Below are positions 7,595 to 15,833 of a stretch of DNA of 64,000 nucleotides, one piece after another. Under the pieces are notes generated by a model. It was not told where the DNA came from, did no database searches, and saw only the letters and a program-made list of their open reading frames with translations. Position 1 is the first letter of the stretch. Each line of letters starts with the position of its first letter. Both the position numbers and the translations under genes were made by a program. Origin of the DNA: Chloroflexota bacterium (GTDB lineage Bacteria; Chloroflexota; Anaerolineae; Anaerolineales; Villigracilaceae); the NCBI GenBank assembly GCA_016235425.1, contig JACRLC010000058.1, positions 1-64,000 on the forward strand. The letters run 5' to 3'.

Positions 7595-8149
7595 CTATTC
7601 TATCCAGTACTCCCCCCCTCCACCTTCGCGTTTCATCAGACCAAACCCGACCAACTCACGCCGCAGACTGGCAGTATCTTCGTGATAGCCGCTTAGAATT
7701 TCATTGACCTGCTTCTCCGTGTATCGTTTTCCAGCTTTGAACGCTTTCACAACATAACGCAAAACAGCTTCCAGTTTCTTCCGCTGGGCAGGGATGGTTT
7801 TCAGGCTTCCATCTTTGCGCGTGTAATCGGCTACCACCTTTGAATCGTAAGCATCCAAATCCACGTCAGAGACGGATGCTTTGAGATTCTCCTGTGAAAA
7901 CAAACTGCGCGACTTGTCCATCAATGCCTTCTCATCCAATTGATAGACATTGTAGTAACTATCCGCGCGGGCGCTGACAAGGCCAACCTCCGCCAGTTTC
8001 GCGAGATGATGCGAGACCGTGGATGGTCTGAGATCGAGTAACGCGGCAAGTTCCTCTACGCTATAAGGCTTCTGCGCAAGCAAACCGACGATCTTCAGCC
8101 GGTTTGCATCCGCGAGGGCTTTGAAGAATTCGACCAGTTCTTCGCTCAT
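7595..8149 (-). CDS. ArsR-type regulator with C-terminal DUF2087 (second of pair)
   Basis: 184 residues: an ArsR winged helix-turn-helix (residues 1-75; FKALADANRLKIVGLLAQK, recognition helix around RPSTVSHHLAKLAEVGLV) followed by a DUF2087 domain ending in GFGLMKREGGGGEYWIE. DUF2087 commonly follows helix-turn-helix domains in this phylum and has no known ligand. No ArsR metal-binding cysteines are present, so the signal is not arsenic-like. The start overlaps the stop of its paralogue by 4 bp, so both come from one transcript. Confidence 0.85.
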   Translation of the reverse strand: MSEELVEFFKALADANRLKIVGLLAQKPYSVEELAALLDLRPSTVSHHLAKLAEVGLVSARADSYYNVYQLDEKALMDKSRSLFSQENLKASVSDVDLDAYDSKVVADYTRKDGSLKTIPAQRKKLEAVLRYVVKAFKAGKRYTEKQVNEILSGYHEDTASLRRELVGFGLMKREGGGGEYWIE

Positions 8150-8718
8150 ACCGGCCTCCCCTCGACGGACTTAGGATTCCGCCAGTAACGCGAACCATCA
8201 CTCTCGCGGGCGAGCAGGCCCGCTTCGATCAAGTCACGCCGCAGGCCGGAGAAATCCTCGTGGAATCTCTTGATAATGGTGTTGACTTCCTTTTCCGCGT
8301 AATCCACGTCAGGCTCAAAGGCCTGGACAAGATAGTCCAGGATCACGCGTAATCTTCCGGGCTGGAAGGGCAGTTGCTTGATACTGCCGTCCGCGTTGAG
8401 ATATGCCTTGAGAATTTTGCTGGATTTTTTATCCAACTCCGGCGCGGGGACGTAAGCCGGGCGTTCCACAGCCAGTTGCTTGCGCGCCAGTTTTTGGAGG
8501 TCGGTGGTCTTTAATTCATACACGCCGTCAGTCTGGCCGATCACACCCACGTGTTCCAAAAAGGCGAGATGATTGACAACCTGTCGCAGGGGCAGGTTGA
8601 GACGTGTGACGATCTCGTCCTTCTTCGCAGTTTTCTGCGCCAACAACCCGATGATTCGCAAACGGTCTGCCGATGACATGGCTTTTAGAAAATTGAGCAT
8701 TTCGTTCTGTGCGTTCAT
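8146..8718 (-). CDS. ArsR-type regulator with C-terminal DUF2087 (first of pair)
   Basis: 190 residues, paralogous to the downstream regulator with the same architecture (helix-turn-helix with LRQVVNHLAFLEHVGVIG, then DUF2087 with RFHEDFSGLRRDLIEAGLL). The start at 8718 (GGAAGTGG upstream) is preferred over the ATG at 8787, because that ATG lies inside the -35 box of the promoter. A perfect palindrome in the leader suggests autoregulation. Two adjacent paralogues could form heterodimers; this is speculation. Confidence 0.85.
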   Translation of the reverse strand: MNAQNEMLNFLKAMSSADRLRIIGLLAQKTAKKDEIVTRLNLPLRQVVNHLAFLEHVGVIGQTDGVYELKTTDLQKLARKQLAVERPAYVPAPELDKKSSKILKAYLNADGSIKQLPFQPGRLRVILDYLVQAFEPDVDYAEKEVNTIIKRFHEDFSGLRRDLIEAGLLARESDGSRYWRNPKSVEGRPV

Positions 8719-8739
8719 ATTCCACTTCCGTAAATTTAT

Positions 8740-8755
8740 TTCGATATTTATCGAA
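8740..8755. promoter_or_regulatory. Palindromic operator TTCGATA-TT-TATCGAA
   Basis: Perfect 7-bp inverted repeat just downstream of the predicted -10 box and 21 nt before the regulator start. Size and position fit a dimeric ArsR-type repressor binding its own promoter. Confidence 0.65.
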
Positions 8756-8759
8756 TTAG

Positions 8760-8787
8760 ATTTTAACGAGATTTCGGCGATTGTCAA
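8760..8787 (-). promoter_or_regulatory. Sigma-70-like promoter of the ArsR-DUF2087 operon
   Basis: On the minus strand: -35 TTGACA (8787-8782), a 16-bp spacer, -10 TAAAAT (8765-8760). This is a near-consensus promoter. Confidence 0.75.
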
Positions 8788-8932
8788 GGGTGTATTGAAG
8801 CAGGTAACGGAAACAGTTTTACGGGCTTATCCATTTCAATGAAACGGAGGCCCCGCGATTTCTGTCAGAGGAGAAAATGAAAATTGCGGGGAGGCAGGCT
8901 GCCGGTCAGAAACGAAGCGAGTTGAAAGGGGT

Positions 8933-8974
8933 TATAATTTTGGCGACAGTAAAAATTTATTCCACTCTTGGAGG
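8933..8974 (+). promoter_or_regulatory. -10 box and Shine-Dalgarno of the aminotransferase gene
   Basis: TATAAT at 8933-8938 and GGAGG at 8970-8974, 7 nt before GTG 8982. Together they define the start; the longer in-frame options (8877, 8940) lie upstream of the expected TSS. Confidence 0.55.
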
Positions 8975-8981
8975 TGTATCT

Positions 8982-9899
8982 GTGGCAGAAGAGAGTCACG
9001 CGTTCTTTGAGGGGAAGATCGTCCCCTTTTCACAAGCGAAGGTCAGCATCGCAACGCATGCTTTCAATTACGGCACCGCAGTATTTGGCGGCCTGCGGGG
9101 CTTTTGGAACGAAGAGGCAAAACGCCTCTTCGTTTTTCGTCCATACGACCATTATCGCCGCTTGTTGCTTTCGGGTCACATGATGTGCATGGAGATCAAT
9201 CACGATGTAGAAAGTTTGATTCAGCTAACGATTGAGTTGCTGAGAAAAGACAACTGGCAAAGGGATGTTTATATCCGCCCGCTGATCTACAAGGCCACGG
9301 AAGGCATTGGCGTGCGTTTGCACGATCTGAAAGATGAACTTGGCATTTACGTCCTGCCGTTCGACGGTTATCTCAAGAACGATGACAACATGCACGTCAC
9401 GATTTCTTCGTGGAGGCGCGTGGACGATAACGTCATTCCGGCGCGCGGCAAGGTGAGCGGCGCGTATGCCAACTCGGCATTGATCAAAACGGATGCGGTG
9501 CGAAGCGGCTTCGACGAGGCGCTGGTACTGGATCAGAACGGACACGTCTCTGAGGGAAGCGCGATGAACGTGTTCATCGTCCGCAACGGCGCAATCATCA
9601 CACCGCCCGTCAATGACAACATTCTCGAGGGCATCACGCGGCGCTCGGTGATCGAACTTGCTAAAAATGAATTGGGCGTCGAAGTGCTGGAACGTTCGAT
9701 TGACCGCACCGAGATCGCCATCAGCGAGGAGGCCTTCATGACGGGGACCGCCGCGCAGGTGGCCGCAGTGACGAAAGTGGATCACCGCCCCATCGGCGCC
9801 GGCAGAATGGGGCCGATCACCGCCAAACTGCGCCAGATGCTCGACGACATTACGCGCGGAAGAAATCAAAAATACGCGCAATGGAATGTAACTGTGTGA
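8982..9899 (+). CDS. ilvE: Branched-chain aminotransferase (class IV PLP enzyme)
   Basis: 305 residues. PLP-dependent transfer of the amino group between glutamate and branched-chain 2-oxo acids, the last step of Leu/Ile/Val synthesis and the first of degradation. Fold type IV features: FFEGKIVPFSQAKVSIATHAFNYG at the N-terminus, RPLIYKATEG, the PLP lysine in GAYANSALIKTDA, and the C-terminal EGSAMNVFIVRNG, ILEGITRRSVIEL and EEAFMTGTAAQV blocks. GTG 8982 with an ideal Shine-Dalgarno was chosen and gives the family's usual length. D-amino acid aminotransferase is the main alternative, but the length and RPLIY favour BCAT. It stands alone, ending in a strong terminator. Confidence 0.9.
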   Translation: MAEESHAFFEGKIVPFSQAKVSIATHAFNYGTAVFGGLRGFWNEEAKRLFVFRPYDHYRRLLLSGHMMCMEINHDVESLIQLTIELLRKDNWQRDVYIRPLIYKATEGIGVRLHDLKDELGIYVLPFDGYLKNDDNMHVTISSWRRVDDNVIPARGKVSGAYANSALIKTDAVRSGFDEALVLDQNGHVSEGSAMNVFIVRNGAIITPPVNDNILEGITRRSVIELAKNELGVEVLERSIDRTEIAISEEAFMTGTAAQVAAVTKVDHRPIGAGRMGPITAKLRQMLDDITRGRNQKYAQWNVTV

Positions 9900-9930
9900 C
9901 AAAAAACCGCCGTGCAAGACGGCGGTTTTT
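9900..9930. terminator. Bidirectional terminator after ilvE
   Basis: Symmetrical AAAAACCGCCGT / ACGGCGGTTTTT hairpin with loop GCAAG. The A- and T-tracts serve the plus-strand aminotransferase gene and the minus-strand gene ending at 9933. Confidence 0.9.
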
Positions 9931-9932
9931 TG

Positions 9933-10331
9933 TCACTTCTTCACTTTTCTCTTTGGTTTGTTCCCCTTTAGTTTTTCCAATTCAAGCCTGCTTTTTTCCA
10001 GGTCAACTTCCAGCTTCCGACGCTCCACATCGGCAAGTGCGGCTTCGCGTTTCTCCTTCCGCCAGCTAATGACGGTGGTGACTATAAAGCCAACAAGCGA
10101 AGTAATCGAGGTAATCGCCGTCCCCATCACCGTGAAAAATTCCTGCCTGCTTGTAGATGGGACTGGCGTCGGTTGTGTGGAGTTCGGGTCAAGCGACTCA
10201 CGAACTTCGGTAAAGACGTCTCCAACAACCGGCCCGCTAAACCAGAGAACCAGGAGCACAATGGCGGAAAGCGCAAACAGGATCAGGAAAATTCTGCTCC
10301 ACATGCTGGCATTAAGGGATGAGCGCGTCAT
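9933..10331 (-). CDS. Small membrane protein with C-terminal coiled coil
   Basis: 132 residues from ATG 10331, which has AAGGAG 7 nt upstream; the longer ATG at 10403 would overlap the upstream gene by 46 bp. One hydrophobic helix near the N-terminus (IFLILFALSAIVLLVLWF), a Thr/Pro-containing loop, a second helix (GTAITSITSLVGFIVTTVIS), then a highly charged helix rich in Lys/Glu and ending in a lysine cluster. Both ends are probably cytoplasmic. No family recognised. It is the second gene of a pair with the next feature. Confidence 0.65.
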   Translation of the reverse strand: MTRSSLNASMWSRIFLILFALSAIVLLVLWFSGPVVGDVFTEVRESLDPNSTQPTPVPSTSRQEFFTVMGTAITSITSLVGFIVTTVISWRKEKREAALADVERRKLEVDLEKSRLELEKLKGNKPKRKVKK

Positions 10332-10357
10332 GAGCGACTCCTTGAATCGATCCGCTG

Positions 10358-11095
10358 TTACCGGTTCTTCTTGAACCTCACCAATACCAAATTCTTCTCG
10401 CATTCATTGAACGTATCAATATATACATTTTCAGCGAGAGGCAGGCCGGCCTGGTCCAGCAGTTGCAGGTAAAGATTGTCCTTCGAGGCTATCGGCACGG
10501 TTCCAAGCACGAACTCGAAACCGGATTTTCCGTAGTCCGGGCTGACGCCGCTCACGGTGGTCATGTTCACGGTCTTGCCGCTGTATCTTCCGGCAATGCG
10601 AATGACCATGCCGATGATGTCGCTGTTGTTGGCGTCCACCACCGAACCGCCCACACCCTGCCAGTTACAGGCCAGCGACTGAAGATGCGGGATGGTAATA
10701 TCGCTCTGCAAAATGTTGACCGACGCCGAAAAAGGCGCTTTGGGAGTAGCCGTGAATGTAGGCGTGACGGACGGCGTGATCAACGATAGCGGCGTTGCGG
10801 AAGGCACAAGCGTGATGGTTGGCACCAGCGTGGCTGTTTCCGTCGCGCTGAACGGCGTGGCCGTCCACGTCGGCTCGAGTTGAATGGGAGTGATGGTCGG
10901 CGTGGGCGGAGCATTCGGGTCAACAGGATTGGGCGGCAGTGGATTCAACGGCGAATTGGGAGAGACAAAAACCAAAATAAAATACACGCCAATACACAGC
11001 GTCGTCACCAGTGTGAGAATGGTCAATATATCCCACAGTTTGAGGCTTGAACCTTTTTTTGGCGCAGGGGGTTCGTTGTAATCGTAGTTACTCAT
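10358..11095 (-). CDS. Membrane-anchored protein with Thr/Pro linker and extracellular domain
   Basis: 245 residues: short cytoplasmic N-terminus, one membrane helix (residues about 20-45), a long Thr/Pro-rich stalk (about 50-115) and a globular, probably beta-sandwich C-terminal domain that includes SLACNWQGVGGSV and two cysteines. The overall plan matches other surface proteins in this window, but the C-terminal domain is not the FW domain and was not assigned. Shine-Dalgarno GGTGGAG precedes the ATG. Confidence 0.65.
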   Translation of the reverse strand: MSNYDYNEPPAPKKGSSLKLWDILTILTLVTTLCIGVYFILVFVSPNSPLNPLPPNPVDPNAPPTPTITPIQLEPTWTATPFSATETATLVPTITLVPSATPLSLITPSVTPTFTATPKAPFSASVNILQSDITIPHLQSLACNWQGVGGSVVDANNSDIIGMVIRIAGRYSGKTVNMTTVSGVSPDYGKSGFEFVLGTVPIASKDNLYLQLLDQAGLPLAENVYIDTFNECEKNLVLVRFKKNR

Positions 11096-11138
11096 TGCTT
11101 ATCTCCACCGGGAGCATGACATGGTGATCAATAAAAAT

Positions 11139-12095
11139 TTACGGGGCCAGCACAATCTCAGTATTCGCGCGCTTTTCAGCAATCCATTCCTTCAAGGCAA
11201 GTTCCTGCAGCGTCAATAAAGCATCGGGTGAAAGCGGATGATCGCCGCGCTCGATCACCGTGAAAATATGGAAGCCTGCCTGCGTCTCGATCACGTCGCT
11301 GTACGCGCCGACCTGCAATGCAAACACGGCTTCATCGGCTTTGGGATCGAGCAGGTAACCGCGCGGCACCCAGCCCAATTCCCCGCGCGTGATCGGGTCA
11401 TACAAGACGGCCAGTTCATCAAAGTCTGTGCCTGATTTCAATTGTTCAAGCGCCGATTGCGCGTCTTCCGCATTATAGGTCAAAATCTGGCGCACGTGCG
11501 CCTGTTCCGCGGAAGCAGGAACATCCGCAATGATTTTGTCACGCATCCACGCCGATTCAGCCGCTCGTTTTAAAGCAATGAGGAATGACGCATCATCATA
11601 GCCGTGATCAGACTCCCACTTGGCGAGCGCCTCCGCGCCCCCAACCTGCGCGGCCAGCGCTTCCACCCTGGACTGTAAATCTGCCTCCGTTAAATCGAAT
11701 CCCGTCTCTCTCGCGCCTTGTGCCAGCAACGTCTGTGCGATGAGGTCTTCCAAAACGATCTTGCTCGCCTCTTCTTCTGTGAACGTTTTTCCCAGCGCAG
11801 TCCGAGCGGATTCATAACGCGCCAGTTCCGCCTGGAATTCCGCCAGCGTGATGTATTCCCCGCCAACGGTCGCGGCTAAGGGAGGCGGAGTGGCAGTTGG
11901 AGGTATGGGTGTTTGAGTCGGCTCGGTGGGCGTGGGCGTGCTCGAGGTCCCCGGAGGAGAAGCGCAGGATGAAAATCCCAAAGCGATGAGCAAGATCAAA
12001 ATGAAAGTTCGGAAATCTTTATTAAGCCGTCCCAGTCGAAAGGTCCCAGGGGAGGCCTCCGAAGTTTTGTCTGTGAAGCGGGGTTTGGAAAACAT
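11139..12095 (-). CDS. Parvulin-type peptidyl-prolyl isomerase lipoprotein (SurA/PrsA-like)
   Basis: 318 residues. A long N-terminal tail precedes a signal helix with the lipobox LGFSSC, a Thr/Pro stalk, a SurA-like N-terminal helical domain (AEFQAELARYESARTAL ... LEDLIAQTLLAQGARETGF) and one rotamase domain (VRQILTYNAEDAQSALEQL, FDELAVLYDP, GELGWVPRGYL, VIETQAGFHIFTV). Such proteins help fold exported proteins on the outer face of the membrane. A TATAAT ends 7 nt before this ATG, supporting the start despite the unusually long n-region of about 30 residues. Confidence 0.87.
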   Translation of the reverse strand: MFSKPRFTDKTSEASPGTFRLGRLNKDFRTFILILLIALGFSSCASPPGTSSTPTPTEPTQTPIPPTATPPPLAATVGGEYITLAEFQAELARYESARTALGKTFTEEEASKIVLEDLIAQTLLAQGARETGFDLTEADLQSRVEALAAQVGGAEALAKWESDHGYDDASFLIALKRAAESAWMRDKIIADVPASAEQAHVRQILTYNAEDAQSALEQLKSGTDFDELAVLYDPITRGELGWVPRGYLLDPKADEAVFALQVGAYSDVIETQAGFHIFTVIERGDHPLSPDALLTLQELALKEWIAEKRANTEIVLAP

Positions 12096-12108
12096 CGTCG
12101 AAATTATA
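12096..12108 (-). promoter_or_regulatory. -10 box for a leaderless PPIase mRNA
   Basis: On the minus strand a consensus TATAAT (12108-12103) ends 7 nt before the ATG at 12095, and no Shine-Dalgarno is present. Confidence 0.6.
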
Positions 12109-12120
12109 CCAATGAAAAAC

Positions 12121-12166
12121 CCTCACCCCTTGCCCCTCTCCCAGGGGGAGAGGGGATGGGGTGAGG
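12121..12166. repeat. CTC-type hairpin repeat downstream of groEL
   Basis: Nested inverted repeat: outer CCTCACCCC/GGGGTGAGG, inner CCCCTCTCCC/GGGAGAGGGG, loop AGG. Related copies occur at 32262-32313, 38104-38151, 45077-45168 (two) and 61655-61694. Here it may double as the groEL terminator. Confidence 0.85.
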
Positions 12167-12190
12167 GTGAGAGGTTGGGGATGAGGCGGT

Positions 12191-13843
12191 TTAGTAATCC
12201 ATGCCGCCGGGAGGCATGGCAGGAGCCTTTTCCTTTTCAGGAATATCGGTGATCAACACGTCGGTGGTGAGGATCATCGCGGCAATCGATGCGGCGTTTT
12301 CGAGCGCGCCGCGCACAACCTTGACCGGGTCAATGACGCCGGCGTCGATCATGTTGACGTATTCGCCGGTGAGCACATTGAAACCGATATTTGGATCCTT
12401 CTTCTCTGAAGCTTTGCGGCGGACGGTGTCAATAATCACAGAGCCGTCTTCGCCAGCGTTCGCGGCAAGCTTGCGAATGGGAGCTTCCAGCGCCTTCTTG
12501 ACGATGTTGATGCCAACTTTGATTTCTTCGTTTTCATCTTCGGCATGGCTCTTGACGAGCTTATCGAGCTTCGTCGCGGCGTTGATCAGGGAGATCTCGC
12601 CACCGGGGACGATGCCTTCTTCAACTGCGGCGCGGGCGGCAGAGAGAGCATCTTCCACACGGTGCTTCTTCTCTTTCATTTCGGTCTCGGTCGCGGCGCC
12701 AACGCGGATGATGGCCACGCCGCCGGAGAGCTTGGCGAGACGTTCCTGGAGTTTTTCCTTGTCGTAATCGCTGGTGCTCTTGTCAATCTCGGCGCGAATT
12801 TCTTTGATGCGGCCTTCGATGTCGCTCTTCTTGCCTTTGCCGCCGACGATGGTGGTGTTCTCTTTGTCGGAGACAATCTTCTCAGCGCGGCCGAGGTCCT
12901 GAAGGGTTGCGGTTTCGAGCTTGCGGCCGAGTTCTTCAGAGATGACTGTGCCGCCGGTCAGGATGGCGATGTCCTGCAACATGGCCTTGCGGCGGTCGCC
13001 AAAGCCGGGAGCCTTGACTGCGATGACATTCAACATGCCGCGCAGTTTGTTGAGGATGAGCGTGGCAAGAGCCTCACCGTCAACGTCCTCGGCGATGATG
13101 ACCAGTTCGCGCTTGCCAAGCTGGACGAGTTTCTCGAGCAAAGGCACGATGTCCTGTGCGGCGGAAATCTTCTTCTCGTTGATCAGGATGTAGGCATCGG
13201 AAATGATGGCTTCCATCTTTTCTGTGCTCGTAATGAAATAAGCCGAAAGGTAACCGCGGTCGAACTGCATACCTTCGACGAATTCAGTTTCAAATTGCAG
13301 GGACTTGGATTCTTCGACGGTGATCACGCCGTCTTTGCCGACCTTGTCCATCACGTCCGCGATCAGACCGCCGATCTCTTCATCCGCGGCGGAGTTGGTG
13401 GCTACGGAAGCGATCTCTTCCTTGGTATCGATCTTGACGGAGTTCTTCTTGAGTTCGGTCACAACAGTCTCGGTGGCAAGTTCGATGCCGCGCTTGAGGA
13501 GCATCGGGTTGTAACCGGCTTCGAGGGCTTTAAGGCCCTCATTGACGATGGCGTGCGCGAGCACGGTGGAGGTGGTAGTGCCGTCACCCGCGATGTCGTT
13601 GGTCTTCTGGGCGGCTTCCTTGAGCAATTGCGCGCCCATATTCTCAAACGGGTCTTCGAGTTCGATTTCCTTCGCAACGGAAACGCCATCGTGCGTAATG
13701 GTGGGAGAACCGAACTTGCGGTCCACAGCCACGTTACGGCCCTTGGGACCGAGCGTGGCGGAAACGGCATTGGCTACCACGTTCATGCCGTTCTTAAGCT
13801 TGCGGCGAGCTTCTTCTGAAAATACAAGTTGTTTTGCGGCCAT
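12191..13843 (-). CDS. groL: Chaperonin GroEL
   Basis: 550 residues, the 60-kDa chaperonin subunit that forms the double heptameric ring and folds proteins with GroES under ATP hydrolysis. Conserved blocks: [38 protein letters not shown], the ATP site [28 protein letters not shown], and the C-terminal nucleotide-site segment [15 protein letters not shown], followed by a short PPGGMDY tail instead of long GGM repeats. It follows groES after 35 bp and shares its CIRCE-controlled promoter. Confidence 0.98.
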   Translation of the reverse strand: MAAKQLVFSEEARRKLKNGMNVVANAVSATLGPKGRNVAVDRKFGSPTITHDGVSVAKEIELEDPFENMGAQLLKEAAQKTNDIAGDGTTTSTVLAHAIVNEGLKALEAGYNPMLLKRGIELATETVVTELKKNSVKIDTKEEIASVATNSAADEEIGGLIADVMDKVGKDGVITVEESKSLQFETEFVEGMQFDRGYLSAYFITSTEKMEAIISDAYILINEKKISAAQDIVPLLEKLVQLGKRELVIIAEDVDGEALATLILNKLRGMLNVIAVKAPGFGDRRKAMLQDIAILTGGTVISEELGRKLETATLQDLGRAEKIVSDKENTTIVGGKGKKSDIEGRIKEIRAEIDKSTSDYDKEKLQERLAKLSGGVAIIRVGAATETEMKEKKHRVEDALSAARAAVEEGIVPGGEISLINAATKLDKLVKSHAEDENEEIKVGINIVKKALEAPIRKLAANAGEDGSVIIDTVRRKASEKKDPNIGFNVLTGEYVNMIDAGVIDPVKVVRGALENAASIAAMILTTDVLITDIPEKEKAPAMPPGGMDY

Positions 13844-13878
13844 AGTTTAATTTCCTTCGATCAAAAATTTTTCCCAAA

Positions 13879-14175
13879 TTATCCAACGATACCAAGAACA
13901 TCGCTTTCGCGCAGGATGAGCAGTTTCTTGCCATCCATCTTGACTTCGGTGCCGGAATACTTGGCGAAGAGGATGGTGTCGCCCACTTTCAAATCCATGG
14001 CGATGCGCTCACCTTTGTCATTGCGGTCACCGGGGCCGGCGGCCAACACTTTACCCTGCTGGGGTTTTTCCTTCGCAGTTTCAGGAAGAACGATGCCGCC
14101 TGCGGTCACTTCTTCCTGCTCGATGGGTTCGACAAGAACACGACCGCCCAACGGTTTGAAAGAGATCTTTGCCAT
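13879..14175 (-). CDS. groES: Co-chaperonin GroES
   Basis: 98 residues from ATG 14175 (AAGGAG upstream); the longer in-frame ATG at 14208 lies between the CIRCE element and the Shine-Dalgarno and is rejected. Forms the heptameric lid of GroEL. Seen: [17 protein letters not shown], the mobile loop [18 protein letters not shown], and [21 protein letters not shown]. First gene of the groESL operon under HrcA-type heat-shock control. Confidence 0.98.
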   Translation of the reverse strand: MAKISFKPLGGRVLVEPIEQEEVTAGGIVLPETAKEKPQQGKVLAAGPGDRNDKGERIAMDLKVGDTILFAKYSGTEVKMDGKKLLILRESDVLGIVG

Positions 14176-14212
14176 ATTTATTCTCCTTAAATTATTTTGA
14201 ATAAGCATGAAT

Positions 14213-14239
14213 TTAGCACTCTATAATTGCGAGTGCTAA
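14213..14239. promoter_or_regulatory. CIRCE element (HrcA operator)
   Basis: Perfect TTAGCACTC-N9-GAGTGCTAA at the predicted transcription start of groESL. HrcA repressor binds CIRCE at normal temperature. hrcA itself is not in this window. Confidence 0.97.
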
Positions 14240-14244
14240 ACCCA

Positions 14245-14273
14245 ATCTTACCTATTTCAGGAGGCAAAGTCAA
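14245..14273 (-). promoter_or_regulatory. groESL promoter
   Basis: Minus strand -35 TTGACT (14273-14268), 17-bp spacer, -10 TAAGAT (14250-14245). The start site falls at the CIRCE edge. Confidence 0.8.
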
Positions 14274-14318
14274 GGGGATTGTATAAATTCTTACAAAATT
14301 CTGACGCTGAAAACGCGG

Positions 14319-15833
14319 CTATTGAACGGGGGTTGGAGTCGGCGTTTCCCGCATCACAGACTCAAGCGCAGGCGTTGCTTCCAAATTGATATCCGAAGAC
14401 ACATCCCCCTGCGCCACCAAACGGCAGATTTCCTCGCCCGCGGCCACAATGCCTGAAATATCCTTATCGCCTGCAAACGAGACTTTGACCTCGCCAAATA
14501 CATCCAATGCTTCGGGGCAATAATTTTGCTTCGGGCGGCTCAAGGCGGCCAGTACCGAACCGTAAGTATAGTAGTACACAACCGAGCTCGGGGAAAGTTT
14601 CAACCCTTCCACAGTGACGGGAGCGTTCTCATCGTCACAGGCTTCCAATCCTCGTCCTTTGCACGAATCTTCACCGGAACAACCTCGCACGGCGCACCTC
14701 AAGGTGTCAATCGAACCTTCATAGTTGCGGGATTTAAAAAAGATCACACCCAATTGCCCATAGATGTCCGCATCATTCGGCCTGAAGGACAGGGCCTTTT
14801 GGGCATTGCGCGCGGCCGCAAAATAATCGCCCGTTTGGGAATACGTTCTGGCAATCGATAAGTATGGCCCGGGATCTTTCACTCCAAGCTGCTCGTTGAT
14901 GCGCGCGCTCTCCGCAAAGTATTCCAACGACTTTTCAAATAATTGCCGCTGGATTTCTTCATTTGGGCTGTCAAACGCGAGGCGGCGATAGTTCGCGCCT
15001 GCACGCAGGTAAAGGAACGTCATATTCGGCGCGATGGCAATGGCGCGGTTATAGGCCTCGATGGCAAGCGTATATTTCCCGCTCGATTCAAGCACATAAG
15101 CGTGGACGCGGTGCACATCCATCAAGGTTGAGTCGCGTTCAAGCGCCTGGTCGATACTCTCCTCGGCCTGCGACCATCTTTGCGCGTCCACCAGGATTTC
15201 CGCATAGAAGGCCAGGGCAAGCGTATTTTGGTTGTCCAATTGCAGGGCGCGGACCGCATCCCTTTCGGCATCGGTCAGCAATTTGACCGAGGCATCACAT
15301 GTGCCCTTGCTGACAACATCTTCAGCGGAGCATACCAGGCCGGGTGTCGAGTTCCAATCCAGAACGAACGCGCGAATGGCGTAGACTTCGCTATTATCGG
15401 GCGCAAGCTCCGCCGCTTTCTGTGCGGATTCCAAGGCCTCCTCCAACCGCGCCCTTCGTGCATCGTCGGTTGTTAACAACGCGGAGGAGTATGCCTGAAT
15501 GCGCGCCAGTTTTGCCCACGCTCCCGCGTCGTTTGGGTTCGCACGCACAGCTTCCTTGTAGGCCGTAATGGCTCCTATGGACGTAACACTGCCATTGGCA
15601 TCGACGGTATCATTCAGCCTGCCGGCGGTAAACAGCGCCTCACCTTCGAGTGTATAAGATCCAGCTTCACGCGTGGGTGTGGGGGTTGCCTCAAAGAGCG
15701 GCCTGATTTCACCCTGTTGGACCAGGCGGATCAGCCAAATGCCTCCCAGGATCAACACGACCCAGAAAAACATACGATAAACATTCGATTCATTGTGCCT
15801 GCGAAAAATGGCACGTTTTTTGTAGACGTTCAT
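14319..15833 (-). CDS. Membrane-anchored TPR protein
   Basis: 504 residues: a basic cytoplasmic start, one membrane helix (FFWVVLILGGIWLIRLV), a short Thr/Pro linker, then about eight to ten tetratricopeptide repeats (for example DAGAWAKLARIQAYSS, SEVYAIRAFVLDW, ADIYGQLGVIFFKSRNYEGSIDTLR) and a Thr/Pro-rich end. A loop with four cysteines (CAVRGCSGEDSCKGRGLEAC) interrupts the last repeats and may form disulfides outside the cell. It overlaps its upstream paralogue by 4 bp. Probably a protein-interaction scaffold; partners unknown. Confidence 0.8.
   Translation of the reverse strand: MNVYKKRAIFRRHNESNVYRMFFWVVLILGGIWLIRLVQQGEIRPLFEATPTPTREAGSYTLEGEALFTAGRLNDTVDANGSVTSIGAITAYKEAVRANPNDAGAWAKLARIQAYSSALLTTDDARRARLEEALESAQKAAELAPDNSEVYAIRAFVLDWNSTPGLVCSAEDVVSKGTCDASVKLLTDAERDAVRALQLDNQNTLALAFYAEILVDAQRWSQAEESIDQALERDSTLMDVHRVHAYVLESSGKYTLAIEAYNRAIAIAPNMTFLYLRAGANYRRLAFDSPNEEIQRQLFEKSLEYFAESARINEQLGVKDPGPYLSIARTYSQTGDYFAAARNAQKALSFRPNDADIYGQLGVIFFKSRNYEGSIDTLRCAVRGCSGEDSCKGRGLEACDDENAPVTVEGLKLSPSSVVYYYTYGSVLAALSRPKQNYCPEALDVFGEVKVSFAGDKDISGIVAAGEEICRLVAQGDVSSDINLEATPALESVMRETPTPTPVQ

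Noticed and set aside
8877-8981. N-terminal extension of the aminotransferase
   Set aside because: It lies upstream of the -10 box and of an ideal GGAGG before GTG 8982, and adds nothing conserved.
12545-13819. 424-codon plus-strand ORF opposite groEL
   Set aside because: Complete mirror of groEL, no ribosome site, and a sequence with no domain; it is open because of the codon bias of the real gene.
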